A DNA stretch of 64,000 nucleotides from Flavobacterium sp. 245 (GTDB lineage: Bacteria > Bacteroidota > Bacteroidia > Flavobacteriales > Flavobacteriaceae). The stretch spans positions 620,001-684,000 of the forward strand of contig NZ_SNXB01000001.1 in the NCBI RefSeq assembly GCF_004362055.1, written 5' to 3'. Shown piece after piece: positions 53,232-61,318 of this stretch. The first letter of the stretch is position 1. The number at the start of each line of letters is the position of its first letter. The position numbers were made by a program, and so were the translations under genes. Under the pieces are notes generated by a model that made no database searches, was not told where the DNA came from, and saw nothing but the letters and a program-made list of their open reading frames with translations.

Positions 53232-53900
53232 ATGAAAAAGTTATTAATTGGCGTTGCAATTTTGTTTGTTCAAATGACATTTGCACAGGTAACAAAAGAA
53301 GTAGGAGATTTTGATGAAGTAAAAGTTTTTGATAAACTACATGTTAAATTAGTAGCGTCTTCAGACAATAAAGTGGTCATTAAAGGAGCTCGCGAATCAG
53401 AAGTAGAGGTTATCAACAAAAAAGGGACCTTAAAAATAAGAATGACTATATCTAAACCATTATCTGGAGATGAGCTGGATATTACATTGTATTACAAACA
53501 TATAGAACTTATTGACGTTAATGAAGGAGCTCTTGTTACAAGTACAGAAGCTATAAAAGCAACTTCATTTAAAGTAAGTGCACAGGAAGGTGGTAAAATT
53601 AATGTAGATTTGGATGTTGATAAACTAAAAGTGAGCTCAGTTTCAGGAGGAGAAATTACCTTGACTGGTAAAGCTTCTAACCAGGATGCAAGTCTGGGAG
53701 CTGGTGGTTTTTTATTAGCTAGCAAATTAGTTACCTCTCAAACTACTGTAAGCGTTTCTGCGGGAGGAAAAGCTGATGTGAATGCATCAACCCTTGTTGA
53801 CGCAAAAGTAAGCGCTGGAGGCTCTATTTACATTTATGGAAAACCTAGACAAATAAACCAAAAAACTGTTTTTGGTGGTAAAATTGAAGAAGTAAAATAA
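53232..53900 (+). CDS. Secreted head-GIN domain protein (DUF2807)
   Basis: A 222-residue protein with a signal peptide (MKKLLIGVAILFVQMTFAQ) and a beta-helix-like domain: GDFDEVKVFDKLHVKLVASS, NEGALVTSTEAIKATSFKVS, ASLGAGGFLLASKLVTSQTT and KVSAGGSIYIYGKPRQ. This is the DUF2807 (GIN) fold, exported and possibly adhesive or carbohydrate-binding; function unknown. It follows rnr and precedes a LysE-type exporter by six bases, so the three may share a transcript. Confidence 0.85.
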   Translation: MKKLLIGVAILFVQMTFAQVTKEVGDFDEVKVFDKLHVKLVASSDNKVVIKGARESEVEVINKKGTLKIRMTISKPLSGDELDITLYYKHIELIDVNEGALVTSTEAIKATSFKVSAQEGGKINVDLDVDKLKVSSVSGGEITLTGKASNQDASLGAGGFLLASKLVTSQTTVSVSAGGKADVNASTLVDAKVSAGGSIYIYGKPRQINQKTVFGGKIEEVK

Positions 53901-53906
53901 TTTTTG

Positions 53907-54584
53907 ATGATAAATGATATTCTGGCTGGACTGCCATGGGGACTTGTTCTGAGCTTTATGGTAGGTCCGGTATTTTTTGTTTTATTAGAAACCAGTATTA
54001 CAAAAGGTTTCAGATCTGCAATTGTATTTGATTTTGGAGTAGTATTAGGTGATATATTTTTTATTGCCATCGCCTATTTAGGGAGTTACAGGCTAATTTC
54101 TAGCTTAAAAGACAAACCCGCGCTTTTTATTTTTGGAGGTATAATAATGCTGTCTTATGGTATTATTTCTTTTGTAAAACTAAAAAAAGAAGAAAAAATA
54201 AACGATGAAGAAATCGATCGTGATATCATCAAAAGAAACTATGGAAGTTTGTTTGTAAAAGGTTTTTTACTGAACGTTATTAACATTGGAGTATTAGGAT
54301 TTTGGTTGGCTGTTATCATTTCTGTTGGACCAAAATTAGAAATGCAAAACTCGAGAATGATTACTTTTTTTACTGCCGTTATTGTTACTTATTTAATTGT
54401 TGATTGTATTAAAATAGTATTAGCTAAACAGTTAAAGTCTAAAATGACACCAAATAATATTCTTAAAATAAAGAAAGTTATTAGTATTGTTTTAATGGTT
54501 TTTGGATTTGCTTTAATGATCCAAGGCTGGTTTCCAAAAGAAAAAGAAATGGTTAGAAATGCTTTTGAGAAGATTGAGAAGTAG
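53907..54584 (+). CDS. LysE-family exporter
   Basis: A 225-residue protein with six helices. It begins INDILAGLPWGLVLSFMVGP, followed by VFFVLLETSITKGFRSAIVF, which match the LysE/RhtB start (G...GPGP...). Members export amino acids or small metabolites; the substrate is unknown. The ATG at 53907 is used; a TTG three bases earlier is in frame. A terminator lies 31 bases after the stop. Confidence 0.85.
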   Translation: MINDILAGLPWGLVLSFMVGPVFFVLLETSITKGFRSAIVFDFGVVLGDIFFIAIAYLGSYRLISSLKDKPALFIFGGIIMLSYGIISFVKLKKEEKINDEEIDRDIIKRNYGSLFVKGFLLNVINIGVLGFWLAVIISVGPKLEMQNSRMITFFTAVIVTYLIVDCIKIVLAKQLKSKMTPNNILKIKKVISIVLMVFGFALMIQGWFPKEKEMVRNAFEKIEK

Positions 54585-54612
54585 TTGTTAATAACTGGAA
54601 GAAATAAAATTA

Positions 54613-54640
54613 AGCCTCTGAATTTCAGAGGTTTTTTTAT
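54613..54640 (+). terminator. Intrinsic terminator after the LysE-type gene
   Basis: CCTCTGAA and TTCAGAGG stem followed by TTTTTTT. Confidence 0.8.
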
Positions 54641-54655
54641 GTTTATAAGTGTGTT

Positions 54656-54757
54656 TTGTCATTTCGACGAAGGAGAAATCCTCGCGAGTAACTCCGCAAT
54701 TTATATCTAATCTTTGGCGAGCTTCTTGCGAGGATTTCTCCTTCGTCGAGATGACAA
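54656..54757. repeat. Long inverted-repeat element (MITE/REP-like), copy 2
   Basis: Begins TTGTCATTTCGACGAAGGAG and ends with the near-complement CTCCTTCGTCGAGATGACAA. The arms are about 35-40 bases with a few mismatches near the loop. Same family as 46693-46796. Confidence 0.88.
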
Positions 54758-54806
54758 GATTGTGGATAAATTAGAATTAAACTTCAAATTATTTTAAAGG
54801 TTTTAG

Positions 54807-54827
54807 AGGTATCGTCCGGATTCGAAC
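54807..54827 (-). repeat. tRNA-Cys 3'-end fragment, outer copy
   Basis: 21 bases matching the tRNA 3' side (discriminator, acceptor 3' strand and T-arm) at 20 of 21 positions (GGTATCG instead of GGCATCG on the plus strand), then divergence. The stem downstream of it is degenerate. Confidence 0.85.
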
Positions 54828-54864
54828 GTAAATCTTTATCTAATTTTTTCTAAAAATTAAACAT

Positions 54865-54896
54865 AAAAAAAACCTCTAAATTGCTTTAGAGGTTTT
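54865..54896 (-). terminator. Terminator-like stem of the inner tRNA tail copy
   Basis: AACCTCTAAA-TTGC-TTTAGAGGTT with A and T runs, nearly identical to 54955-54986. Confidence 0.75.
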
Positions 54897-54898
54897 TG

Positions 54899-54919
54899 AG
54901 GCATCGTCCGGATTCGAAC
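54899..54919 (-). repeat. tRNA-Cys 3'-end fragment, inner copy
   Basis: All 21 bases match the 3' end of the intact tRNA-Cys gene on the minus strand; the sequence then diverges (GAACG instead of GAACC on the plus strand). It lies 90 bases from the corresponding point of the intact gene. Confidence 0.92.
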
Positions 54920-54954
54920 GTAAACTTTATTTAATTTTTTCTAAAAATTAAACA

Positions 54955-54986
54955 CAAAAAAACCTCTAAATTGCTTTAGAGGTTTT
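54955..54986 (-). terminator. Terminator of tRNA-Cys
   Basis: AACCTCTAAA-TTGC-TTTAGAGGTT, three bases beyond the tRNA 3' end in the direction of transcription, with a T run on the minus strand. Confidence 0.8.
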
Positions 54987-54988
54987 AG

Positions 54989-55059
54989 AGGCATCGTCCG
55001 GATTCGAACCGGAGTAGGAGCTTTTGCAGAGCCCAGCCTAGCCGCTCGGCCACGACGCC
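54989..55059 (-). tRNA. tRNA-Cys (GCA)
   Basis: A 71-base cloverleaf on the minus strand. Acceptor GGCGTCG pairs with CGATGCC (one G-U), the D arm starts GCC, the anticodon stem GGGCT pairs with AGCTC (one G-U) around loop CTGCAAA with anticodon GCA, and the T arm is TCCGG-TTCGAAT-CCGGA. CCA is not encoded. Two partial copies of its 3' end with terminator follow downstream. Confidence 0.97.
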
Positions 55060-55153
55060 ATTGCTTGAACGGATGGCAAAAGTAACTAAAATCTTTAAAA
55101 TTCAAAACTTTAAAAGTAACTATTTTAAAAAATTAGCTTTTTTAGCGAAAGAA

Positions 55154-55513
55154 TTACTTTCTAATTTCCGTCATTTTTATAGTAACTGTTTCAACATCAC
55201 CACCAATAGGAGGATTTACTTTTGAAACCCAAACTGTTGTTTTTTCTATCATTTCAATTTCTGCAAGTACACGAATATTGATTCTTTTGGCCACATGTTC
55301 TAATAAATGCGAACGAATTGCCATTTCTTCGGTAACAATTTTGTTCAAATGTACATAATCAACAGTGTCTAAAAGATGATCTGTTTCTGCCGACTTCTGA
55401 AGATTTGTTTTAATTTTTAGATCAATAGTGTAATCAGATCCTATTTTTCCTTCTTCAATTAAACATCCATGGTAGGAAAAAGTGCGAATGTTTTTTAGTT
55501 TTATAACTCCCAT
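55154..55513 (-). CDS. folB: Dihydroneopterin aldolase
   Basis: A 119-residue enzyme of folate synthesis. It begins MGVIKLKNIRTFSYHGCLIE, where the YHGC/EE part is the pterin site, and continues with IGSDYTIDLKI, LLDTVDYVHLNKIV and the C-terminal VWVSKVNPPIGGDVETVTI. Length normal. ATG start. It lies next to tRNA-Cys and divergent from glnS. Confidence 0.92.
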   Translation of the reverse strand: MGVIKLKNIRTFSYHGCLIEEGKIGSDYTIDLKIKTNLQKSAETDHLLDTVDYVHLNKIVTEEMAIRSHLLEHVAKRINIRVLAEIEMIEKTTVWVSKVNPPIGGDVETVTIKMTEIRK

Positions 55514-55536
55514 TTTTATATTGTTTCACGTTTAAA

Positions 55537-55588
55537 GTTTCAGGTTTAACGCCAGTTAAGTAACTTTAAACCTGAAACCTGAAACCTT
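55537..55588. repeat. Inverted repeat between folB and glnS
   Basis: AGTTTCAGGTTTAA and TTTAAACCTGAAAC form arms around about 15 bases, and CCTGAAAC is repeated again. It ends six bases before the glnS -7 element. Confidence 0.6.
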
Positions 55589-55593
55589 TTTTT

Positions 55594-55601
55594 TATCTTT
55601 G
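55594..55601 (+). promoter_or_regulatory. -7 promoter element of glnS
   Basis: TATCTTTG followed by C, 19 bases before the glnS ATG. Good match to TAnnTTTG; no TTG at -33. Confidence 0.6.
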
Positions 55602-55620
55602 CTAAAATTACTATAAAATA

Positions 55621-57738
55621 ATGGCATCAGAAGAGAAATCACTCAATTTTATTGAACAAATCATAGAGGAAGATTTAAAATCAGGTCTTTCGCAAACTAA
55701 ACTTCATTTTCGTTTTCCACCAGAACCAAACGGTTATTTGCATATCGGACACGCTAGTTCTATTGCTTTAAATTTTGGTTTAGGACTTGATTATCAGTCT
55801 CCTGTAAATTTACGTTTTGACGATACAAATCCTGAAAAAGAAGAACAGGAATTTGTTGACGCTATTAAAAAAGATGTAGAATGGCTGGGTTATACCTGGG
55901 CAGAAGAACGTTATGCGTCAGATTATTTTCAACAATTATACGATTGGGCCGTTTTATTAATTAAAAAAGATAAAGCGTATGTTGATAGTCAGTCTTCTGA
56001 AGATATGGCGATTCAAAAAGGAACTCCGTCTACTGTTGGGACTGATAGTCCATTCAGAAACCGTTCTGTTGAAGAGAATTTAGATTTATTCGAAAGAATG
56101 AAAAATGGTGAATTTGAGGCTGGTACACATATTCTTCGTGCAAAAATTGACATGAAATCAACAAACATGTTAATGCGAGATCCAATTATGTACAGAATTT
56201 TGCACAAACATCATCATAGAACTGGAGATGCTTGGAAAATATATCCAATGTACGATTGGGCACACGGACAAAGTGATTATTTAGAAGCTATTTCACATTC
56301 ATTTTGTACACTTGAATTCTTGCCTCACCGTGAATTATACGATTGGTTTTTAGACCAGATTATTGATGAAAATCAGATTCGTCCAAAGCAAAGAGAATTT
56401 GCAAGACGTAATCTTTCACATACCGTTGTTAGTAAAAGAAAATTACAACAACTAGTTAAAGAAAAGCATGTTAACGGTTGGGATGATCCTAGAATGTCAA
56501 CTATATCAGGGTTAAGAAGACGTGGTTATACAGCTGCTTCATTGCGTAATTTTGCTAATACAATTGGTATTGCAAAACGTGATAATTTAATAAATGTATC
56601 GGTTTTAGAATTCTGTATTCGTGAAGATTTGAACAAAATTGCACCTCGTGTAATGGCTGTTTTAGATCCGGTAAAATTGGTAATTACAAATTATCCTGAA
56701 GGAAAAGAGGAGTGGTTGGAAGCTGAAAATAATCAGGAAGATGAAAATGCAGGTTTCAGAAAGGTACCTTTTTCACGTGAATTATACATCGAAAGAGAAG
56801 ACTTTTTAGAAGAAGCTCCATCGAAATATTTCCGTTTAACTTTAGGTAAAGAGGTTCGTCTTAAAAATGCATATATTATTAAGGGTGAATCTGTTATAAA
56901 AGATTCTGAAGGAAATATTACAGAAATTCATGTAACTTATGATACTGATTCTTTAAGCGGAAGTGGGACAGAAGCAAGCCAAAGAAAAGTTTCTGGAACA
57001 TTACACTGGGTTTCAATTCAACACGCTTTGCCGGCAGAAGTTCGTTTGTACGATCGTTTGTTTACAGATGAAGCACCAGACAGTTACAAAGACAAAAATT
57101 TCTTAGATTTTGTGAATCCAAACTCATTAGAAATTGTAACTGGATATGTTGAACCAAGCTTATCGACAGTTCAAAATGAAGATAAATTTCAGTTTCAACG
57201 TTTAGGTTATTTTACTGTTGATAAAGACTCAACTGCTTCAAAATTAGTATTTAACAAAACTGTTGGATTGAAAGATGCTTGGGAAGAAAAGGGTAAAAAA
57301 GAAGAAAACAGCATCAATAATTCTTTAAAAGATATCAATAAATATTTTAAAGTTGAAACTAAGCCTGAGCGTATTGCAATTGAAAGTGCGATAGGCGAGA
57401 ACATTAAAAATGTTTCTAGTTTTTCACTTTTGCAGAATTCTTTGAAGAAGAATATCAACAATAATAAGGCTTCATTGTTGTTTTCTCAGTTTATTTTGAA
57501 ATATTCAAACTGGAAATCTACTGATTTTGAAGAAGAGGATATCAAAAAATTATATACGATGTCATTAAGAAGTGAATCAACTTACGTTCGATCAAAATCA
57601 CTTTTAAATTTAAGAGATATTGAAAGTGAAAGTTTCAAAAATCAATTTGATGATGAAATTTTAAAATTATACTCAAATCCTCCAAAAAATGCATCGGAGA
57701 GGGAAATTGAAATTTTATCTGAAATGGTAAAGAAATAA
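55621..57738 (+). CDS. glnS: Glutaminyl-tRNA synthetase with C-terminal extension
   Basis: A 705-residue class I synthetase charging tRNA-Gln. HIGH motif in PPEPNGYLHIGHASSIALNF (about 30-49), KMSKS-like VVSKRKLQQLV (about 267-277) and a beta-barrel anticodon domain (about 340-555). The last 150 residues (from about 560, starting KKEENSINNSLKDINKYFK) are helical, Lys/Glu/Ser-rich and absent from the 554-residue E. coli enzyme. I do not recognise this extension. ATG start; stem-loop terminator follows. Confidence 0.95.
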   Translation: MASEEKSLNFIEQIIEEDLKSGLSQTKLHFRFPPEPNGYLHIGHASSIALNFGLGLDYQSPVNLRFDDTNPEKEEQEFVDAIKKDVEWLGYTWAEERYASDYFQQLYDWAVLLIKKDKAYVDSQSSEDMAIQKGTPSTVGTDSPFRNRSVEENLDLFERMKNGEFEAGTHILRAKIDMKSTNMLMRDPIMYRILHKHHHRTGDAWKIYPMYDWAHGQSDYLEAISHSFCTLEFLPHRELYDWFLDQIIDENQIRPKQREFARRNLSHTVVSKRKLQQLVKEKHVNGWDDPRMSTISGLRRRGYTAASLRNFANTIGIAKRDNLINVSVLEFCIREDLNKIAPRVMAVLDPVKLVITNYPEGKEEWLEAENNQEDENAGFRKVPFSRELYIEREDFLEEAPSKYFRLTLGKEVRLKNAYIIKGESVIKDSEGNITEIHVTYDTDSLSGSGTEASQRKVSGTLHWVSIQHALPAEVRLYDRLFTDEAPDSYKDKNFLDFVNPNSLEIVTGYVEPSLSTVQNEDKFQFQRLGYFTVDKDSTASKLVFNKTVGLKDAWEEKGKKEENSINNSLKDINKYFKVETKPERIAIESAIGENIKNVSSFSLLQNSLKKNINNNKASLLFSQFILKYSNWKSTDFEEEDIKKLYTMSLRSESTYVRSKSLLNLRDIESESFKNQFDDEILKLYSNPPKNASEREIEILSEMVKK

Positions 57739-57753
57739 AATAATTAGAATCTA

Positions 57754-57784
57754 TGGAAAAGCGCTTTTATAAGCGCTTTTTTTA
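57754..57784 (+). terminator. Intrinsic terminator after glnS
   Basis: AAAAGCGCTT and AAGCGCTTTTTTT flank a 4-base loop. Confidence 0.85.
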
Positions 57785-57817
57785 TTATTTGTATTTTCTA
57801 TTAAAATTTTAATTTTT

Positions 57818-57987
57818 ATAGATATTTTAAATTAAAAACAACCTTCATAAATTGATTTTAAGCTATTTTTTAATTTCTTCCTATACAGAATTCATCTTTT
57901 CTAAAATGATTAAAATAGAGGCTTTATTTTAATTTTTGATCGTATTTTAGCACTCGGAAAGGCTTATTAACACTGAATTGTTTATAA
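57818..57987 (+). repeat. Direct repeat, copy 1
   Basis: Contains ACCTTCATAAATTGATTTTA at 57841 and ends AATTGTTTATAA. Partner copy at offset 317. Confidence 0.65.
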
Positions 57988-58134
57988 CCTGAATTTTTGA
58001 TTTCATTTTTTGAGTGGATGAAATTTTATCTTTAAAAAACTTGTGATTATTTAAATTATAAAGTTTATTTATTAAAAGTAAAAATTTATAATTTTTAATA
58101 ATTATATGTAAAATCTATTATAAATTTAAATTTA

Positions 58135-58304
58135 ATAGATGTTTTATCTTAAAAATGACCTTCATAAATTAATTTTAAGACCTTTATTTTATTACTTCGA
58201 TACATAACTCATTTTTTGAATTATTGTTTATTTAGAGTGTTTATTTAACTTTTAGCTGTTATTTTCGTCAGTTTAACGGGTTGTTAACATACAATTGTTT
58301 ATAA
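58135..58304 (+). repeat. Direct repeat, copy 2
   Basis: Contains ACCTTCATAAATTAATTTTA at 58158 and ends AATTGTTTATAA at 58293-58304. Confidence 0.65.
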
Positions 58305-58620
58305 AGTTGCTATTTTTAACTCAACACTAAAAATCAGAGATGATTTTTATAAAATTAAAATTTGCCGTTAAAGAAACCTAAAGTGAAATCTGCTGTTTTT
58401 AAAAACTCGTAATTTTTATTGCAGTAGGTTTTCAAAATTGATTTCTTGAAAAGACAATTTTATGTTCTCATTTTTATTGTGATATAATTTTGATAATATT
58501 TGGCGTAAAAGGTATTTTTCAAATTGTGTCATAATGACAAAATTCCATAATCTTGAATTTGTGTTAAGCTTTAGTTTTTAAATTTCAAATCTGATCATTT
58601 TTAATTTAAATCTAATAATC

Positions 58621-59100
58621 ATGAAAATTTTATATTTTACGCTAGCAATTTTATTTGCAAATGTTGCAATTTCTCAAACACATCAAATTACAAAACACAA
58701 TGGTGAACAGCTTGATGTTAATTTCATTAAAAACGAAAATGGTTTAATTTATTATTCAGTTAACGGAAGCTCCGAAGAAGTTAAAATCAGTAAACATGTT
58801 GTTTCATCTATAACAAACAAGCAAACAAAACAAACTCAAAAGGTTTCAGATAAGATAATTGTAGATTCAAAAGACGATTACAAAATGGTAACTGTTTTGC
58901 CTCAAGAAAAGACAATAGGGTTGAAGCAGGCAGCTAGTTTCACTGGAGTTTCGACTAGGACAAAAGGTGAACCACCAATTGCAAACCAAAATCAGACTGC
59001 TATGAGAATCAAAACTAAATCAGCTTCAAGCGGTTACCCTTTTGTAAGTATCGTTCAAAAAGCTGATGGTAAGTATGAAGCAGTTGCTTATATGTATTAA
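58621..59100 (+). CDS. Secreted protein of unknown function
   Basis: A 159-residue protein with a signal peptide (MKILYFTLAILFANVAISQ) and a small beta-rich region (HNGEQLDVNFIKNENGLIYY, EVKISKHVVSSITNKQTKQT), ending YPFVSIVQKADGKYEAVAYM. I do not recognise a named domain. It begins the run of small envelope genes up to 60.2 kb, preceded by a long gene-free stretch. Confidence 0.7.
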   Translation: MKILYFTLAILFANVAISQTHQITKHNGEQLDVNFIKNENGLIYYSVNGSSEEVKISKHVVSSITNKQTKQTQKVSDKIIVDSKDDYKMVTVLPQEKTIGLKQAASFTGVSTRTKGEPPIANQNQTAMRIKTKSASSGYPFVSIVQKADGKYEAVAYMY

Positions 59101-59193
59101 TAATAGTGTTAATATTGTATAAATAACGATTTATCAAAGTTTTATAATTTTAAAAATGAGTATCTTTATTAATAATTTAAAAATTGTAACATC

Positions 59194-59520
59194 ATGTCTA
59201 AGAATTTAAATACAGCGGCAGCAATTTTAGCAGCAGCAGCGGCAGGAGCAGCAATCGGAATTTTGTTTGCACCAGATAAAGGATCAAAAACAAGAGCAAA
59301 AATTAAAGAGAATATAGATGATGCCAAGCATAATCTGAAAGATTCTTTTGATGCTAGTTCTGAAGTTCTTCGTGAAAAATTTACAAGTGCTACTCATAAT
59401 CTGGATGGAACTTTGAATGATTTACTTTCAAATGTCAGCCATAAAACAGAAGAAGTAATTACTTTTTTAGAAACTAAATTGGCTGATTTAAAAGCGCAAA
59501 ACGCTAAACTTCAGAAATAA
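59194..59520 (+). CDS. YtxH-domain protein
   Basis: A 108-residue protein. One glycine/alanine-rich membrane helix (TAAAILAAAAAGAAIGILFA) is followed by PDKGSKTRAKIKENIDD, the YtxH signature, and a long amphipathic helix (SFDASSEVLREKFTSATHNL). YtxH proteins are general-stress envelope proteins of unclear role. ATG start; a terminator-like hairpin follows. Confidence 0.85.
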   Translation: MSKNLNTAAAILAAAAAGAAIGILFAPDKGSKTRAKIKENIDDAKHNLKDSFDASSEVLREKFTSATHNLDGTLNDLLSNVSHKTEEVITFLETKLADLKAQNAKLQK

Positions 59521-59526
59521 TAATTT

Positions 59527-59576
59527 TAAAAAGCACATAACTTGATTTTTATAGGAGAGTTGTGTGCTTTTTTTAT
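59527..59576 (+). terminator. Terminator-like hairpin after the ytxH-type gene
   Basis: AAAAAGCACATAAC pairs with GTTGTGTGCTTTTTTT across a loop of about 20 bases. Confidence 0.7.
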
Positions 59577-59590
59577 TTAAAATAATCATT

Positions 59591-59941
59591 ATGGCTTTTG
59601 AAGAATTAAAGGAAAATACTGAAAATATTCAAGATCAGGCTAAAGTATATATTGAAAGTCATTTAGCATATTATAAACTTTGGGGTTTTAAAGTGGCGAT
59701 GAAGTCTACGACTTTAATCTTTAAGTTTACTTTGATTTTATTGTGTTTTAGTATGGTTTTGCTTTTTGGATCTTTTGCTGCGGCATATGCTTTTGGCAGT
59801 TTGTTTGAAAGTAATGCACTGGGATTTTTAGCAGTAGGAGGGATCTATTTGTTTTTTACAATTTTGCTTTTCTTTGTAAAAGACAAGTTTGTTGAAGGAC
59901 CAATTTTAGAGAAATTTTCAGAAATCTTTTTTAATGATTAA
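59591..59941 (+). CDS. Phage holin superfamily III-type small membrane protein
   Basis: A 116-residue protein with two helices (TLIFKFTLILLCFSMVLLFG and ALGFLAVGGIYLFFTILLFF) after an amphipathic start (FEELKENTENIQDQAKVYIE). It looks like the membrane-protein family often labelled phage holin family, but in Bacteroidota it accompanies YtxH and is not phage-linked. The ATG at 59591 is used; an earlier in-frame GTG (59564) lies inside the terminator of the previous gene. Confidence 0.78.
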   Translation: MAFEELKENTENIQDQAKVYIESHLAYYKLWGFKVAMKSTTLIFKFTLILLCFSMVLLFGSFAAAYAFGSLFESNALGFLAVGGIYLFFTILLFFVKDKFVEGPILEKFSEIFFND

Positions 59942-59946
59942 GAATT

Positions 59947-60201
59947 ATGGAAAAGAAAAAATACTCATCGTATGCAGAACTTGATAGAGATCTGGAAATT
60001 TTGAAATTAGAAAAGGAGATTAATTATCAGAAATTGGTATTAAGTTTTCAGAAAACTAAAGAGAGCATAACACCTCAAAAAATTGTGAACGGTTTTGTTT
60101 CCTCTTACACAGAATACTTTTCAAATTCATATGTAAAAATTATTCAGTCCATTTTACCATATGTAATTGGCTGGTTTATAAATAAAAAAAGAGGCCGCTA
60201 A
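59947..60201 (+). CDS. DUF6327-type small protein
   Basis: An 84-residue protein with a charged helix (YAELDRDLEILKLEKEINYQ) and a C-terminal hydrophobic segment (IIQSILPYVIGWFI). I associate it with DUF6327. It starts five bases after the holin-like gene, so the two are co-transcribed. Its stop codon overlaps the terminator stem. Function unknown. Confidence 0.72.
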   Translation: MEKKKYSSYAELDRDLEILKLEKEINYQKLVLSFQKTKESITPQKIVNGFVSSYTEYFSNSYVKIIQSILPYVIGWFINKKRGR

Positions 60202-60214
60202 GCCTCTTTTTTTG
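60184..60214. terminator. Bidirectional terminator between convergent genes
   Basis: AAAAAGAGGC and GCCTCTTTTTTT form a short GC stem with A and T runs on both sides. Confidence 0.85.
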
Positions 60215-61195
60215 TTATGTATTTTGTGGTTGAATATCATCTTCATAACCAGATTGTGGTGGAGTTGGTTTCTGTTTTTCAACTTTTTTATTGTTCTTTT
60301 TCATCATTTCGCCAACTTGATTAGATGCTGTAAAGGAAGCAACCATATTATTTAGCATATCACTACCAGCTTGTGGAGAATTTGGTAGAAGAATTAGATT
60401 AGAATTGGCATCAGCACCAATTGCTTGTAAAGTATCATAATGCTGTGTAACGACAATTAGGGCAGAAGCTTCTTGAGAGTTGATACCAACATTGTTTAAA
60501 ACTTCAACACTTTCTACAAGACCTCTTGCAATTTCACGACGCTGATCTGCAATACCTTGACCTTGTAAACGTTTACTTTCGGCTTCAGCTTTTGCTTTTG
60601 CAACGATTCTAATTCTTGAGCTTTCAGCTTCAAATTCTGCAGCTGTTTTTTCTCTGTCGGCTGCATTGATTCTGTTCATTGCATTTTTTACTTGAATATC
60701 TGGATCAATATCAGTTACCAAAGTGTTGATAATATCATATCCGTAAGTCGTCATTGCTTCATTCAATTCTCTTTTTACTGCAATTGCGATATCGTCTTTT
60801 CTTTCAAAAACATCATCCAATTTTAGTTTAGGAACTTCGGCACGAACGACATCAAAAACATAAGCGGTAATCTGATCGTGCGGATATTCCAGCTTATAAA
60901 AAGCATCGTATACTTTTTCCTGGATAACTTTAAACTGAACCGAAACTTTCATTTTGATAAAAACGTTGTCTTTTGTTTTCGTTTCAATGATAACATCTAA
61001 CTGCTGAATCTTAAGATTTACACGCCCGGCCAATCTGTCAACAACTGGAATTTTTAATTGTAATCCTGAATTTCTAACGCTGTGAAATTTCCCAAATCTT
61101 TCGATTATAACAGAACTTTGTTGTTTTACAGTAAAGAAGGAAGACAAGAAAATAAATAATCCGAAGACTATTAGAATAATAAATGCTGTACCCAT
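60215..61195 (-). CDS. SPFH/band 7 (stomatin/QmcA-like) membrane protein
   Basis: A 326-residue protein with one N-terminal membrane helix (TAFIILIVFGLFIFLSSFFT), an SPFH domain (VIIERFGKFHSVRNSGLQLK to about residue 190), a coiled coil (NAADREKTAAEFEAESSRIR) and ASALIVVTQHYDTLQAIGAD near the C-terminus, where QmcA-like proteins have the same block. It should oligomerise at the membrane and may protect envelope proteins. No NfeD partner gene is next to it. Confidence 0.9.
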   Translation of the reverse strand: MGTAFIILIVFGLFIFLSSFFTVKQQSSVIIERFGKFHSVRNSGLQLKIPVVDRLAGRVNLKIQQLDVIIETKTKDNVFIKMKVSVQFKVIQEKVYDAFYKLEYPHDQITAYVFDVVRAEVPKLKLDDVFERKDDIAIAVKRELNEAMTTYGYDIINTLVTDIDPDIQVKNAMNRINAADREKTAAEFEAESSRIRIVAKAKAEAESKRLQGQGIADQRREIARGLVESVEVLNNVGINSQEASALIVVTQHYDTLQAIGADANSNLILLPNSPQAGSDMLNNMVASFTASNQVGEMMKKNNKKVEKQKPTPPQSGYEDDIQPQNT

Positions 61196-61267
61196 GATGA
61201 TATTTATTTAGATTTTTGATCTTGGTAAATTACGAAAATTCTTCTAAAATAAAATTTTAAAACATTA

Positions 61268-61308
61268 AAAAAACGCTAAGAACATTTTGTAAATGTTTCT
61301 TAGCGTTT
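61268..61308 (-). terminator. Terminator of gltX
   Basis: AAACGCTAAGAACATTT and AAATGTTTCTTAGCGTTT form a stem; the A-rich left flank gives a T run on the minus strand, so it ends gltX transcripts. Confidence 0.75.
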
Positions 61309-61318
61309 ATACTTTTTT

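Larger units (their letters stand above)
57785..58620. other. Gene-free AT-rich region with a diverged direct duplication
   Basis: No coding region is visible over more than 800 bases. Bases 57818-57987 align without gaps to 58135-58304 (constant offset 317) at roughly two thirds identity by eye. The rest is AT-rich and featureless to me. Confidence 0.6.

Noticed and set aside
54807..54919. Two more tRNA genes
   Set aside because: Only the 3' 21 bases of a tRNA are present; there is no D arm, anticodon stem or 5' acceptor strand.
59591..59941. Phage lysis gene (holin)
   Set aside because: The family label includes holin, but the gene sits with YtxH and DUF6327-type genes and no other phage genes, so a chromosomal envelope role is more likely.
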